Source: FEN-1297 sp964498065 (lineage in GTDB: Bacteria; Bacteroidota; Ignavibacteria; Ignavibacteriales; Ignavibacteriaceae). Taken from it: a stretch of DNA of 64,000 bases. Of the stretch, positions 34,014 through 42,683 are shown piece by piece. The stretch covers positions 10,284-74,283 of the forward strand of contig CAZCFZ010000016.1 in the NCBI GenBank assembly GCA_964498065.1, in the 5' to 3' direction. Under the pieces are notes generated by a model. The model saw nothing but the letters and a program-made list of their open reading frames with translations, searched no databases and had not been told where the DNA came from. A program made the translations under genes and the position numbers. Positions within the stretch are counted from its first letter, which is position 1. The number at the start of each line of letters is the position of its first letter.

Positions 34014-34588
34014 TGCCAAGCTACGCTGTATTTTTAGATAGAGACGGCACTTTAAATGAAGACCCGGGTTATTTAGGAGATCCTAATCATTTGAAATTAT
34101 TTCCTCACACAGGGGAAGCATTGTCTATCCTTAAAAATGAATTAGATTTTAAATTAATAGTTATTTCCAACCAGTCCGGTATAGCAAGAGGATTAATTAG
34201 CAGGGAAATGGTAGATTCTGTAAATTCAAAAATAAACGAAATTCTTAAAGCAGATGACGTTGCAATAGATTCGTTTTATTATTGCCCGTCGCATCCTGAT
34301 TTCAGCTCCAGGGATGAATGCCGGTGCAGAAAGCCTTCGCCGGAATTGGTTTTCAAAGCTGCTGAAGATCTTAAAATTGATTTAACTAAATCTTATTTTG
34401 TCGGCGATTCCGTAACTGATATTGAATGCGGAATAAATGCCGGCTTAAAGACAATTCTTGTAAAAACGGGTTACGGTGAGGAAAGTTTTTCTATCTTGCA
34501 AAAACAAAATAAATTTCCCACTTTTGTTGCTCAAAATATTATTGAAGTTTGTTCTTTCATCAAAAAAGACTTTACTGGAGAAAATTAA
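34013..34588 (+). CDS. gmhB: D-glycero-beta-D-manno-heptose-1,7-bisphosphate 7-phosphatase-like HAD phosphatase
   Basis: The 191-residue HAD enzyme has the nucleophile motif FLDRDGTLNEDPGYL (Asp9, Asp11), VISNQSGIARG near residue 50, and the GmhB-type zinc loop CPSHPD...CRCRKPSPEL near 95-112. FVGDSVTDIECGINAG follows near 135. In the family it removes the 7-phosphate in heptose synthesis for lipopolysaccharide or S-layer glycans. It is translationally coupled to glgA (TAATG) and precedes a lipoprotein gene without a gap. Confidence 0.9.
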   Translation: MPSYAVFLDRDGTLNEDPGYLGDPNHLKLFPHTGEALSILKNELDFKLIVISNQSGIARGLISREMVDSVNSKINEILKADDVAIDSFYYCPSHPDFSSRDECRCRKPSPELVFKAAEDLKIDLTKSYFVGDSVTDIECGINAGLKTILVKTGYGEESFSILQKQNKFPTFVAQNIIEVCSFIKKDFTGEN

Positions 34589-35764
34589 TTGATATACCGT
34601 AAAATAATAATAGTTTTTGCCGGAATTATGGCTTTTGTTTTATATTCTTGCAAGGATAATTCTACATTGGTAGGAGCAGGTTTACTTAAAAATGATTATC
34701 TACATGTTAAGCAACTGGATTCATATGCTGATTCTATTCATCAGACTTCTAAATATGCCAAGGAGGTAGTACCTCTTGGCGCTTCAAACTATCTTTATGT
34801 TGGAAAAGCTGCCAATGTACAAGCATCTGCTTTAGTAAAATATGCAATCTATTTACCTGATTCTGTATTAACGGATATAAATAACAATGCAGTCAGTGTT
34901 ATTAATGCTAATATAACATTTCAAACGGCTTATACATTCGGCGATTCAAATGCTGCTTTCGATTTTTCCGTACATAAAGTTAACAGCCTTTGGACTCAAA
35001 TCGGATTTGATGCCGATTCAACATTGAATCTGGATCCAACCGATATAAGTTCAAACCACCAAATATCGGATAGTCTGGTCAATGCGAATATATCAAATTC
35101 TTTAGTAACAAATTGGCTCAAAGAAATAAACGATTCCACTTATAGCTCTGATTATGGAATTTGTCTTTCTCCTTCAAGCGGGACACAAAAAGTAGTTGGT
35201 TTTGAAATATTGAATTCAAGTTTAACTGCTGCTTCTTCATTACAAATCGTATTACAAAAGCCCGGTGTTTACACTGATACACTTTTATTTTATCCTTTAC
35301 AAAGTACTAGTGTAGTCAGCGGTAATCTTCCAACTGCCGTAAAGGGAGACATGTTTGTTCAAAGCAGTTTATTAATAAATTCCAAATTATGGTTTGACGT
35401 TTCTTCAATTCCTAAAAATGCTACGATTAATAATGCCGAATTAACACTAACAAAAGATTCCGTTTCTACTATTACAGGCAATACTTATATAAATGCATTA
35501 AGTGTATATAAATTAGCTGACAGCACCACTAATGTTTTATCGGATTCTAACAATGTGTTTGTATTAACCGGTTCCGGTAATATATTTCGAGGAAGTATTA
35601 CTACATTTGTTCAAAGCTGGGTTGATAAGGGAAATAATCAAGGTCTGCTTATTAGTACAAATACTCCGTTAAACGGATTAGAATTATTTGCGATTAAAAA
35701 TAGTAGTGCATCGGATTTATCTGTTAGACCGCGTTTACAAATTACATATACAATTAATAATTGA
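34589..35764 (+). CDS. Secreted lipoprotein, DUF4270/DNRLRE-like
   Basis: The 391-residue product has a lipoprotein signal (FAGIMAFVLYSC, Cys at ~21) and then beta-rich sequence with many Ser/Thr/Asn and no catalytic motif. The C-terminal half repeats a theme (NATINNAELTLTKDS ... LSVRPRLQITYT) typical of jelly-roll carbohydrate-binding-like domains such as DNRLRE. The position directly behind glgA matches the Bacteroidota DUF4270 lipoproteins, which it may represent. The start is a TTG at 34589, the base after the gmhB stop. Confidence 0.75.
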   Translation: MIYRKIIIVFAGIMAFVLYSCKDNSTLVGAGLLKNDYLHVKQLDSYADSIHQTSKYAKEVVPLGASNYLYVGKAANVQASALVKYAIYLPDSVLTDINNNAVSVINANITFQTAYTFGDSNAAFDFSVHKVNSLWTQIGFDADSTLNLDPTDISSNHQISDSLVNANISNSLVTNWLKEINDSTYSSDYGICLSPSSGTQKVVGFEILNSSLTAASSLQIVLQKPGVYTDTLLFYPLQSTSVVSGNLPTAVKGDMFVQSSLLINSKLWFDVSSIPKNATINNAELTLTKDSVSTITGNTYINALSVYKLADSTTNVLSDSNNVFVLTGSGNIFRGSITTFVQSWVDKGNNQGLLISTNTPLNGLELFAIKNSSASDLSVRPRLQITYTINN

Positions 35765-35766
35765 AC

Positions 35767-37026
35767 ATGAAAATAAAACTTAATATTATATTTTTTATAC
35801 TATTCATTTTGCAGTTACCACTATTCGCACAAACTAATTCAAGTTATTCAAGAATAGGAATTGGTGATATTGCATATTCGTATTCTGCAAACGAATTGGG
35901 TATCGGGCAACTGGGAATTTCATTAGCTGAACGAGGATTTGTTACAATAAACAATCCCGCATCATGGAATAAGTTAATTTCAACAAGATTTGAAACAAGC
36001 CTTTCTTATTCCGGGTTATACTTATCAGATCTCTCAAATAAAGATTTTAATGGGAAGGCTCAGTTTAACGGTTTCGCTTTTGCTTTCCCGGTCAGCATTA
36101 AAAATGGTATAACTGTTGGCTTTGGAATTGTTCCATATTCCAAAATAAATTATCAGGTAGTTCAAAATTATTCTTTCCCAAATTCTTCCGAAGGACAATA
36201 TTCTTTAACATATACGGGCAAAGGCGGCTTATCAAAGTTATTTATCGGTACATCGTATAATTTACCGTTTAATTTAAGTATCGGTGCAACGCTAGATTAT
36301 TATTTCGGAAGCATGAATTATGCTGCAGTATCAAATTTTACAAATTCCAATAACGTCTCTACCCAATATAATACAACATATCAACCTGGTGGGTTGGGCA
36401 CCACAATCGGTGTAATAAGCCCGGATTTTTCTAATATTTTTAATTCCAAATCTTTGTCTGATCTGAAATTAGGAATTGCTGTAAATTATATTAAATCGCT
36501 AAGTACCGATACTATTTTTACTTCGTACTCTCCCAATCGTAGTGCTGGAACCGATACTATCGGCATTGGTACAACAAAAATGAAAATTCCAGTGAGAATA
36601 TCTGCAGGATTAAGTTTTAAATTGGATAAGAGATATATAATAACATTAGATGCTGCATCTCAGGCATGGTCAAATTATACTTTCAATAATACAAAAGTAC
36701 AGGATTTAAGAAATTCCTTATTATTAAGTGCAGGATTTGAATATAGGCCTAAATTGGAATTGGGGAAATCTGTATGGGAACAAATTATATGGCGTGCAGG
36801 TTTAAGTTATGAACAAACACAGTATAATATTAATAATGTGGGAATTAATCAGTATTCTGTTACAGGAGGCTTTTCTTTTCCGTTAACATATGCAAATACA
36901 ATAGATTTTGCAATTCAATACGGAATTAGAGGGGAAAAAGAATATAATCTTATAAAAGAGAATTTTATTAAAATAAATTTTGGCTTAAGCTTAGGAGAAC
37001 TTTGGTTTCTAAGAAGTAATCAATAA
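35767..37026 (+). CDS. Outer-membrane beta-barrel protein
   Basis: The ~419-residue protein begins with a signal peptide (IIFFILFILQLPLFAQ) and shows the pattern of an outer-membrane barrel: alternating strands, many Gly/Asn/Tyr, and NNPASWNKL near residue 65, a motif seen in PorV/FadL-like Bacteroidota barrels. The C-terminus ends in FGLSLGELWFLRSNQ, close to a typical barrel end. I start it at the ATG 35767, two bases after the lipoprotein stop; a TTG two codons upstream is possible. A substrate cannot be inferred. Its coupling to the upstream lipoprotein suggests a joint surface role. Confidence 0.82.
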   Translation: MKIKLNIIFFILFILQLPLFAQTNSSYSRIGIGDIAYSYSANELGIGQLGISLAERGFVTINNPASWNKLISTRFETSLSYSGLYLSDLSNKDFNGKAQFNGFAFAFPVSIKNGITVGFGIVPYSKINYQVVQNYSFPNSSEGQYSLTYTGKGGLSKLFIGTSYNLPFNLSIGATLDYYFGSMNYAAVSNFTNSNNVSTQYNTTYQPGGLGTTIGVISPDFSNIFNSKSLSDLKLGIAVNYIKSLSTDTIFTSYSPNRSAGTDTIGIGTTKMKIPVRISAGLSFKLDKRYIITLDAASQAWSNYTFNNTKVQDLRNSLLLSAGFEYRPKLELGKSVWEQIIWRAGLSYEQTQYNINNVGINQYSVTGGFSFPLTYANTIDFAIQYGIRGEKEYNLIKENFIKINFGLSLGELWFLRSNQ

Positions 37027-37053
37027 ATTCAAAAATAATTTTAAGGGAAAAGG

Positions 37054-38328
37054 GTGAAAACTGTAATTAACATTTTTGCGTTATCGATACTTGTAGTCTT
37101 TATTTTAAGCTCTTCGGTTTTTCCGAATACTGTCGATTCCGATTCTGCTGCAACTGCTGATTCTCTTCATTTAATAACTCAATATAGTCTCTTCTCCGAA
37201 TATTATAAAAATAAGGATTATCAAAGTGCGATGCCCTATGCATGGAATGTACTTAAGTTGAATCCTAGGAAATTCAATAAATGGATATTTTTTAAGATGG
37301 AGGATGCACTTTGGTATCTTCATGATTCTTCCAAAATTCCTCAGGAACAAATAAAATCAATTGATGACACTATAAGATATTTTTATAATCAAGCAATAAA
37401 ATATTATCCCCAATCGAAAGGATATTTTGAAGCAAGAAAAGCTTTTGTTTCCCAGACATGGCTGAATATGAACCCGGATTCGCTTATCAAAGAATATGAG
37501 CAGGCAATTAAAGACGATTCCACAATTTCGTCTTATTATTATAATATGCTTGGACAGCTTTATAAAAGTAATGCCGGCGATAAAAATAATTATAAAGACA
37601 AAGCTGTTGATCTGTATACTTACTTAAATGAAAAAGAGCCCAATAATCCGCAATGGACTACAGAGTTAGAATCTCTTGTTGAAAATATTAGGCAGCTTGC
37701 AGAAATAAGAAAAAAAGCATGGGATATTGATAAAAATAATTTATCCAAGGCATGGAATTATGCAATAACAGCAGTAAAAGCCGATATGTACCAGGAAGCA
37801 ATTGGAGCTTTGGAATTTTTAACTTCAAAAGTACCCGATAATGTAAATTACTGGGTACAGTTAGCTTCCGTATATCAAAAAGTAGACAAACTTAATCAAG
37901 CTGAGGCCGCATATAAAAAATTGATTAATCTGAAACCTGATAATAGAGATTATTATTTGAACTTAGGTATAGTATATAAGGAACAAAACCGTTATGCCCT
38001 GGCAAGGACTGAATATTTAAAAGCTAATGATATAGCAAAAGGGTGGGGACAGGCAATTTTCTACGAAGGATTGCTTTATGAACAAGCCGCCAGATCATGT
38101 GAATTTAATTTTGAAACGAAACTTGTATATTTGCTTGCGGTTGAGACATATAAAAAAGCACTTAGTATCGATCCCAATTTTGCTCAGGCAAAAGAAAGAA
38201 TTAATGCATTATCCGGCTCTATTCCCACAAAAGAAGATTATTTCTTTAGAGGTTATAAATCCGGTCAGGTTTTGCCTATTACAGGCAATTGCTACGGCTG
38301 GATAAATAAAAGCGTTACTGTTCCGTAA
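37054..38328 (+). CDS. Periplasmic TPR-repeat protein
   Basis: A 424-residue protein with an N-terminal signal or anchor helix (IFALSILVVFILSSSVF) and helical repeats. At least three TPR units are clear: AWNYAITAVKADMYQEAIGAL near 228, VNYWVQLASVYQKVDKLNQAEAAYKKLINLKPD near 262-296, and DYYLNLGIVYKEQNRYALARTEY near 298. TPRs act as protein-docking scaffolds. The start is a GTG preceded by AAGGGAAAAGG. It is the last gene of the glgA run and is followed by a strong terminator. Confidence 0.82.
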   Translation: MKTVINIFALSILVVFILSSSVFPNTVDSDSAATADSLHLITQYSLFSEYYKNKDYQSAMPYAWNVLKLNPRKFNKWIFFKMEDALWYLHDSSKIPQEQIKSIDDTIRYFYNQAIKYYPQSKGYFEARKAFVSQTWLNMNPDSLIKEYEQAIKDDSTISSYYYNMLGQLYKSNAGDKNNYKDKAVDLYTYLNEKEPNNPQWTTELESLVENIRQLAEIRKKAWDIDKNNLSKAWNYAITAVKADMYQEAIGALEFLTSKVPDNVNYWVQLASVYQKVDKLNQAEAAYKKLINLKPDNRDYYLNLGIVYKEQNRYALARTEYLKANDIAKGWGQAIFYEGLLYEQAARSCEFNFETKLVYLLAVETYKKALSIDPNFAQAKERINALSGSIPTKEDYFFRGYKSGQVLPITGNCYGWINKSVTVP

Positions 38329-38377
38329 TTAGAATTGACCTAAGCAAATTTGATTTATTTCTGGATTAGTTTTGAAT

Positions 38378-38416
38378 AAGGTTTTAGAAGAATGATTCTA
38401 AAACCTTTTCTATTTA
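38378..38416 (+). terminator. Rho-independent terminator after the TPR gene
   Basis: A perfect 12-bp stem (38378-38389 with 38396-38407) around a 6-base loop, followed by TTTTCTATTT. It closes the glgA-to-TPR transcript. Confidence 0.85.
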
Positions 38417-38459
38417 GGTTAAATTTTGTGCTTAAAAACTAAGGAAAATAATATTTTTT

Positions 38460-38488
38460 TTGATACTTTTGTAAATGAAAAATAAAAT
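38460..38488 (+). promoter_or_regulatory. Predicted sigma70-type promoter of glyA
   Basis: TTGATA (38460-38465), a 17-base spacer and TAAAAT (38483-38488), ~54 bases before the glyA ATG and after the terminator of the preceding transcript. Confidence 0.5.
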
Positions 38489-38542
38489 TTTATATATGAA
38501 AACCTTATTAAATAAAATACTAATCACATTCCTGAATAAATT

Positions 38543-39838
38543 ATGTATGAATTTATAAAAAAAGACAGTGATATTTTTGAAGTACTTTCTTTAGAAACTA
38601 AAAGACAACAAGAAAAATTAGAATTAATTGCATCGGAAAATTTTGTCAGCCCTGCTGTGCTTGAAGCAGCAGGAACGGTGTTAACAAATAAATATGCAGA
38701 GGGCTATCCCGGAAAACGATATTATGGCGGCTGCGAATATGTGGATATGGCGGAAAATATTGCAAGAGAAAGACTAAAAAATTTATTTAGTGCTGAATAT
38801 GTTAATGTACAGCCGCACAGCGGATCGCAGGCAAACATGGCTGTGTTAATGTCTTTACTTAATCCAGGCGATAAATTCCTCGGGCTTAGTCTGGCTCATG
38901 GCGGACATCTTACGCACGGATCACCGGTTAATTTTTCCGGCAGTCTGTATACTCCTGTGGGATATACTTTAAATAAAGAAACTAAAGTTTTAGACTATGA
39001 TCAAATTGAAGACCTGGCAAAAAAAGAAAAACCAAAACTTGTAATTACAGGCGCAAGTGCTTATTCTCGTGAATGGGACTACGAAAAGTTCAGGCAGATA
39101 GCAGATTCTGTCGGAGCGCTTTTAATGTGCGATATGGCTCATCCTGCCGGTCTAATAGCAAAAGGTTTTTTAAATAATCCTCTCCCATATTGCGATGTTG
39201 TTACTTCTACTACTCATAAAACTCTTAGAGGTCCGCGTGGAGGAATAATATTAATGGGCCAGGATAAGGAGAATTCTTTTGGAATAAAAACGCGTAAAGG
39301 GGATAGGCTAAAAATGATGTCCGAAATAATTGACAGCATGGTAATGCCGGGAATACAAGGCGGTCCATTGATGCATATTATTATGGCTAAAGCTGTTGCT
39401 TTTGGTGAAGCGCTTAAAGATTCATTTACAGTATATGCAGAACAGGTAATTAAGAATGCCAAAACGCTTGCTCAAAAATTGAGTGAACATAACTTTGAAA
39501 TAATATCAGGTGGAACGGATAACCATTTAATGCTGATTGATTTAACTAACAAAGACATAACAGGTAAAGAAGCAGAGATAGCACTAGGAAAAGCTGGAAT
39601 CACTGTTAATAAAAATATGGTTCCTTTCGATCTTCGAAGTCCGTTTGTAACCAGCGGTATTAGAATTGGTACTCCAGCTGCTACAACCCGCGGTATGCAT
39701 GAAAATGAAATGAATTTAATTGCGGAAATGATTTACAAGACAATTTCAAATTCTAAAGATGAGAAAAAGCTGTCTGAAATAAAGGAAGAAGTTAAAAATC
39801 TTTGTTCACGCTTCCCGCTCTATAAAGAAATAAATTAG
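38543..39838 (+). CDS. glyA: Serine hydroxymethyltransferase
   Basis: This PLP enzyme converts serine and tetrahydrofolate to glycine and methylene-THF, the main source of one-carbon units. The 431-residue protein has ELIASENFVSPAVLEA near residue 28, NKYAEGYPGKRYYGGCE near 52, and the PLP-lysine motif VTSTTHKTLRGPRGG near 217-231. These are intact and length is standard. tatC follows after 14 bases. Confidence 0.97.
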   Translation: MYEFIKKDSDIFEVLSLETKRQQEKLELIASENFVSPAVLEAAGTVLTNKYAEGYPGKRYYGGCEYVDMAENIARERLKNLFSAEYVNVQPHSGSQANMAVLMSLLNPGDKFLGLSLAHGGHLTHGSPVNFSGSLYTPVGYTLNKETKVLDYDQIEDLAKKEKPKLVITGASAYSREWDYEKFRQIADSVGALLMCDMAHPAGLIAKGFLNNPLPYCDVVTSTTHKTLRGPRGGIILMGQDKENSFGIKTRKGDRLKMMSEIIDSMVMPGIQGGPLMHIIMAKAVAFGEALKDSFTVYAEQVIKNAKTLAQKLSEHNFEIISGGTDNHLMLIDLTNKDITGKEAEIALGKAGITVNKNMVPFDLRSPFVTSGIRIGTPAATTRGMHENEMNLIAEMIYKTISNSKDEKKLSEIKEEVKNLCSRFPLYKEIN

Positions 39839-39852
39839 ATATTTAATTTAAA

Positions 39853-40617
39853 GTGGCCTCAAAAGATTTAACAGTTATTAATGATCCGGTTGATGATGAT
39901 CCAGAAGAAGGCGAAATGACCTTCTTGGAGCATCTTGAAGAACTCAGATGGAGGATAATATATTCTATAATCGGAATATTAGTGGGGACAATAATATGCT
40001 GGATATTTATAGATTTTTTAGTAAATGATATTTTACTGCTGCCTGCTCGAAATGCACATGTTCAGCTTCAAAATTTAAAACCTTTCGGTCAGCTGATGCT
40101 TTTCTTTGAAGTAGCTATTGTAGGTGGAGCTATCCTTAGCTTACCGAACATTTTTTATCAATTGTGGAAATTCATATCTCCGGCACTTAAAAAAAATGAA
40201 CGAAAATATATTTCGGCAATTGTTACGTTTTCTACATTATGCTTTCTAATCGGTATCGTGTTTGCCTATTATGTGATGTTACCGCTTTCTTTAAAGTTTG
40301 CCGTTCAATTCGGTACTGCAGAAATAAAAAATATTTTTGCAATCACTGAATACATGTCGATAATAATTAGCATTATGCTTGGTTCCGGCCTGGTATTTGA
40401 GTTACCGATGATTTCATTTTTCCTTACTAAAATTGGTATATTAAAACCGTCATTTATGAAAAAATACCGCAGGCATGCAATTGTGGTAATTTTTATTGCT
40501 GCCGCATTTTTAACACCCGGTACCGATCCGGTTTCGCAATTAATTTTAGCAGCTCCATTAGTTCTATTATATGAAATAAGCATTATAATTTCAAAAATGG
40601 CAGTGAAAAAACCTTGA
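39853..40617 (+). CDS. tatC: Sec-independent protein translocase subunit TatC
   Basis: TatC is the receptor of the twin-arginine pathway for folded proteins. The 254-residue product begins with an acidic tail, then MTFLEHLEELRWRIIYSI near residue 22, the recognition segment for twin-arginine signals. Six membrane helices follow, with the FxxxP-type sequence FYQLWKFISPALKKNERKY near 100. The start is probably the GTG at 39853; the inner ATG at 39916 would leave a minimal protein. TatA/B is not in this window. Confidence 0.95.
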   Translation: MASKDLTVINDPVDDDPEEGEMTFLEHLEELRWRIIYSIIGILVGTIICWIFIDFLVNDILLLPARNAHVQLQNLKPFGQLMLFFEVAIVGGAILSLPNIFYQLWKFISPALKKNERKYISAIVTFSTLCFLIGIVFAYYVMLPLSLKFAVQFGTAEIKNIFAITEYMSIIISIMLGSGLVFELPMISFFLTKIGILKPSFMKKYRRHAIVVIFIAAAFLTPGTDPVSQLILAAPLVLLYEISIIISKMAVKKP

Positions 40618-41597
40618 TAATAAGAAATAAACTTTCGGAAATAACTGTTCCCATTAAATCTGAACTGGAAATATTCAATGAAATGTTCAAATCATCAATT
40701 AGATCAAACGTAGGTCTGGTTGATTTAATTGCCCGTTATTTAATTAGACAAAAAGGGAAAAAAATCAGGCCGCTCCTGGTTCTGCTTTCTGCTAAAGTTG
40801 TTGGCGGAGTAAACGAACGTACTTATAGGGGTGCAACGTTAGTTGAGCTTTTACATACAGCGACTTTGGTGCATGACGATGTTGTTGATAATGCCGATAA
40901 AAGAAGAGGATTCTGGTCAATTAACAAAATATTTAAAAATAAAGTTGCGGTTTTAATGGGAGATTATCTGCTGTCACGTGGATTAATGATTGCGGTTGAA
41001 GGAAAAGATTTTGATTTCCTTGAGGTAATGACAAAAACGGTTAGAAGAATGTCAGAAGGAGAGTTGCTTCAGATTAGAAAAACAAGAAAATTAGATATTG
41101 ACGAAGAAACTTACTTTAAAATAATTTCCGATAAGACTGCCTCTTTATTGGAAACTTGCTGTGAAATCGGTGCATTAAGTGCTACCTCAGATTCGAAATA
41201 CTGCGATGCAATGAAGCAGTTCGGTGAAAACATTGGAATGGCATTTCAAATAAGAGACGATATACTTGATTATGAAGGAAGCTTAAGTACAATAGGGAAG
41301 CCTATCGGGGGAGACATAAAAGAAAAGAAAATTACATTACCACTAATTTATTCAATGAACCAGGTCTCAAAAAGCGAAGCTGCCAGAATAAAAAAAATAC
41401 TTAAGAATGAGAAGAATAAGGATGATATAAAATCTATTATTGAATTTGTTCGTGAAAATAACGGAATAAATTATGCATTGGAAACAGCAGCTAAATATTC
41501 GGTTTTGGCTAAAGAAAAATTAAAATTATTTCCTGATTCTCAAAGTAAAATTGCTTTAGAAGCTTTGGTCGATTTTGTAATTGACCGGAAAAACTAA
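40614..41597 (+). CDS. Polyprenyl diphosphate synthase
   Basis: This trans-prenyltransferase builds the isoprenoid tail of the respiratory quinone, by family analogy. The 327-residue protein has a first aspartate-rich motif HDDVVDNADKRRG near residue 87 and a second FQIRDDILDYEG near 212, plus GKKIRPLLVLLSAK near 47. The chain length (hepta- or octaprenyl) cannot be told safely from sequence. It starts at a TTG overlapping the end of tatC by 4 bases, so translation is coupled. Confidence 0.9.
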   Translation: MIIRNKLSEITVPIKSELEIFNEMFKSSIRSNVGLVDLIARYLIRQKGKKIRPLLVLLSAKVVGGVNERTYRGATLVELLHTATLVHDDVVDNADKRRGFWSINKIFKNKVAVLMGDYLLSRGLMIAVEGKDFDFLEVMTKTVRRMSEGELLQIRKTRKLDIDEETYFKIISDKTASLLETCCEIGALSATSDSKYCDAMKQFGENIGMAFQIRDDILDYEGSLSTIGKPIGGDIKEKKITLPLIYSMNQVSKSEAARIKKILKNEKNKDDIKSIIEFVRENNGINYALETAAKYSVLAKEKLKLFPDSQSKIALEALVDFVIDRKN

Positions 41598-41623
41598 ATT
41601 TATTATAAATAATTTAAACGATA

Positions 41624-42127
41624 TTATTCAGTACCACTGGTATTTTGCTTTTTGATCTCTTCTTTGATTGTAAAACCCTTTATTGGTTCACGAAGTGTTA
41701 AAACCGGACAAGGAGCCTTTCTAATGACCTTTTCAGCAGTGCTTCCAAATAAAATATGTTCAACACCTGTGTGGCCGTGTGTAGCTATTATAATTAAATC
41801 TATATCTTCTTCAGCAGCTGTCTCTATTATTTCTATAAATGGCTTACCGGTTTTTACAATAGTATTAACAACAACATCTGTCGGAATTTCTTTTTTTGCC
41901 AGCTTATCCAGTTCCTCAATTGCCCGTTTATCCATTTCAAGATCCACTGAGGGAATTGCAATTTGTCCCATACTGAAATCCGGCGGATATATTACAGGTT
42001 CAACAACATATATTAAGTAAAGTTCGGCTTTATATTGTTTAACAAAGTTTACCGCATACTTTAACGAATTTTTTGAGTAATCAGAAAAGTCTATCGGAAC
42101 AAGAATTTTTTTTATGTTAGGTTCCAT
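41624..42127 (-). CDS. Universal stress protein UspA family
   Basis: The 167-residue protein has the Usp fold: KKILVPIDFSDYSKNSLKYA at the start and the ATP-binding motif ATHGHTGVEHILFGSTAEKVIRKAPCPV near residues 115-143 (G-x2-G-x9-G-S/T). It carries a short extra C-terminal tail. Its start lies inside the end of the cyclic-nucleotide-binding gene (11-base overlap), so the two are coexpressed. Usp proteins respond to stress and energy limitation. Confidence 0.92.
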   Translation of the reverse strand: MEPNIKKILVPIDFSDYSKNSLKYAVNFVKQYKAELYLIYVVEPVIYPPDFSMGQIAIPSVDLEMDKRAIEELDKLAKKEIPTDVVVNTIVKTGKPFIEIIETAAEEDIDLIIIATHGHTGVEHILFGSTAEKVIRKAPCPVLTLREPIKGFTIKEEIKKQNTSGTE

Positions 42128-42674
42128 AATCTTTCTCCGATTTTATTTTAAGAGTTGAGTGAAGTGAAATATGTTCTTCATTTAACTTTCTAAGTCTCAT
42201 AGCAACGATTTCCGAAATACCTTGTAATATTTTAATCCCTTTTCTGGGATATGTTTCAATAAATTCATCAAGATCGGGTTTAAATATTACGGCAAGTCTT
42301 GTATCTGTTTTTGCAATTGCAGATGCGGATCTTTTTTCGCCGTCAACTAAGGCTAATTCACCAAAGAAATCTCCGCGAGAAAAAGTCGCTAATGAAATAA
42401 CATCTTTTGATTCAATTATTCTTTGAATAATAACCTCACCTTCGCGAATGATATATAATCCTATACCGGGATCTCCCTGGTAAAAAACATATTCACCTGC
42501 CAGGTAGTTTCTAGTATGAATTATATTGGTCAAAAGAGAAATTTCCTTTTTACTTAATTCTTTAAAAAACGGGATTAATTGAAGCGCCTTTACAAGATCA
42601 ATTTTTTCAACAGGAGAATTAAAGAAATTGGACCAGAAACTACTGTGTATTATTTCGTCGTTATTGTTTGCCAT
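42117..42674 (-). CDS. Cyclic-nucleotide-binding-domain protein
   Basis: The 185-residue product is essentially one cNMP-binding domain: IPFFKELSKKEISLLTNIIH, AGEYVFYQGDPGIGLYIIREGEV near residue 62, and FGELALVDGEKRSASAIAKTD near 105. It has no DNA-binding helix-turn-helix, so it is not a Crp-type transcription factor. A short C-terminal helix follows. It overlaps the uspA-like gene and follows the HisA-like gene by 9 bases. Sensing and passing a nucleotide signal to the Usp partner is a possible role. Confidence 0.88.
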   Translation of the reverse strand: MANNNDEIIHSSFWSNFFNSPVEKIDLVKALQLIPFFKELSKKEISLLTNIIHTRNYLAGEYVFYQGDPGIGLYIIREGEVIIQRIIESKDVISLATFSRGDFFGELALVDGEKRSASAIAKTDTRLAVIFKPDLDEFIETYPRKGIKILQGISEIVAMRLRKLNEEHISLHSTLKIKSEKDYGT

Positions 42675-42683
42675 TTTTAAACC

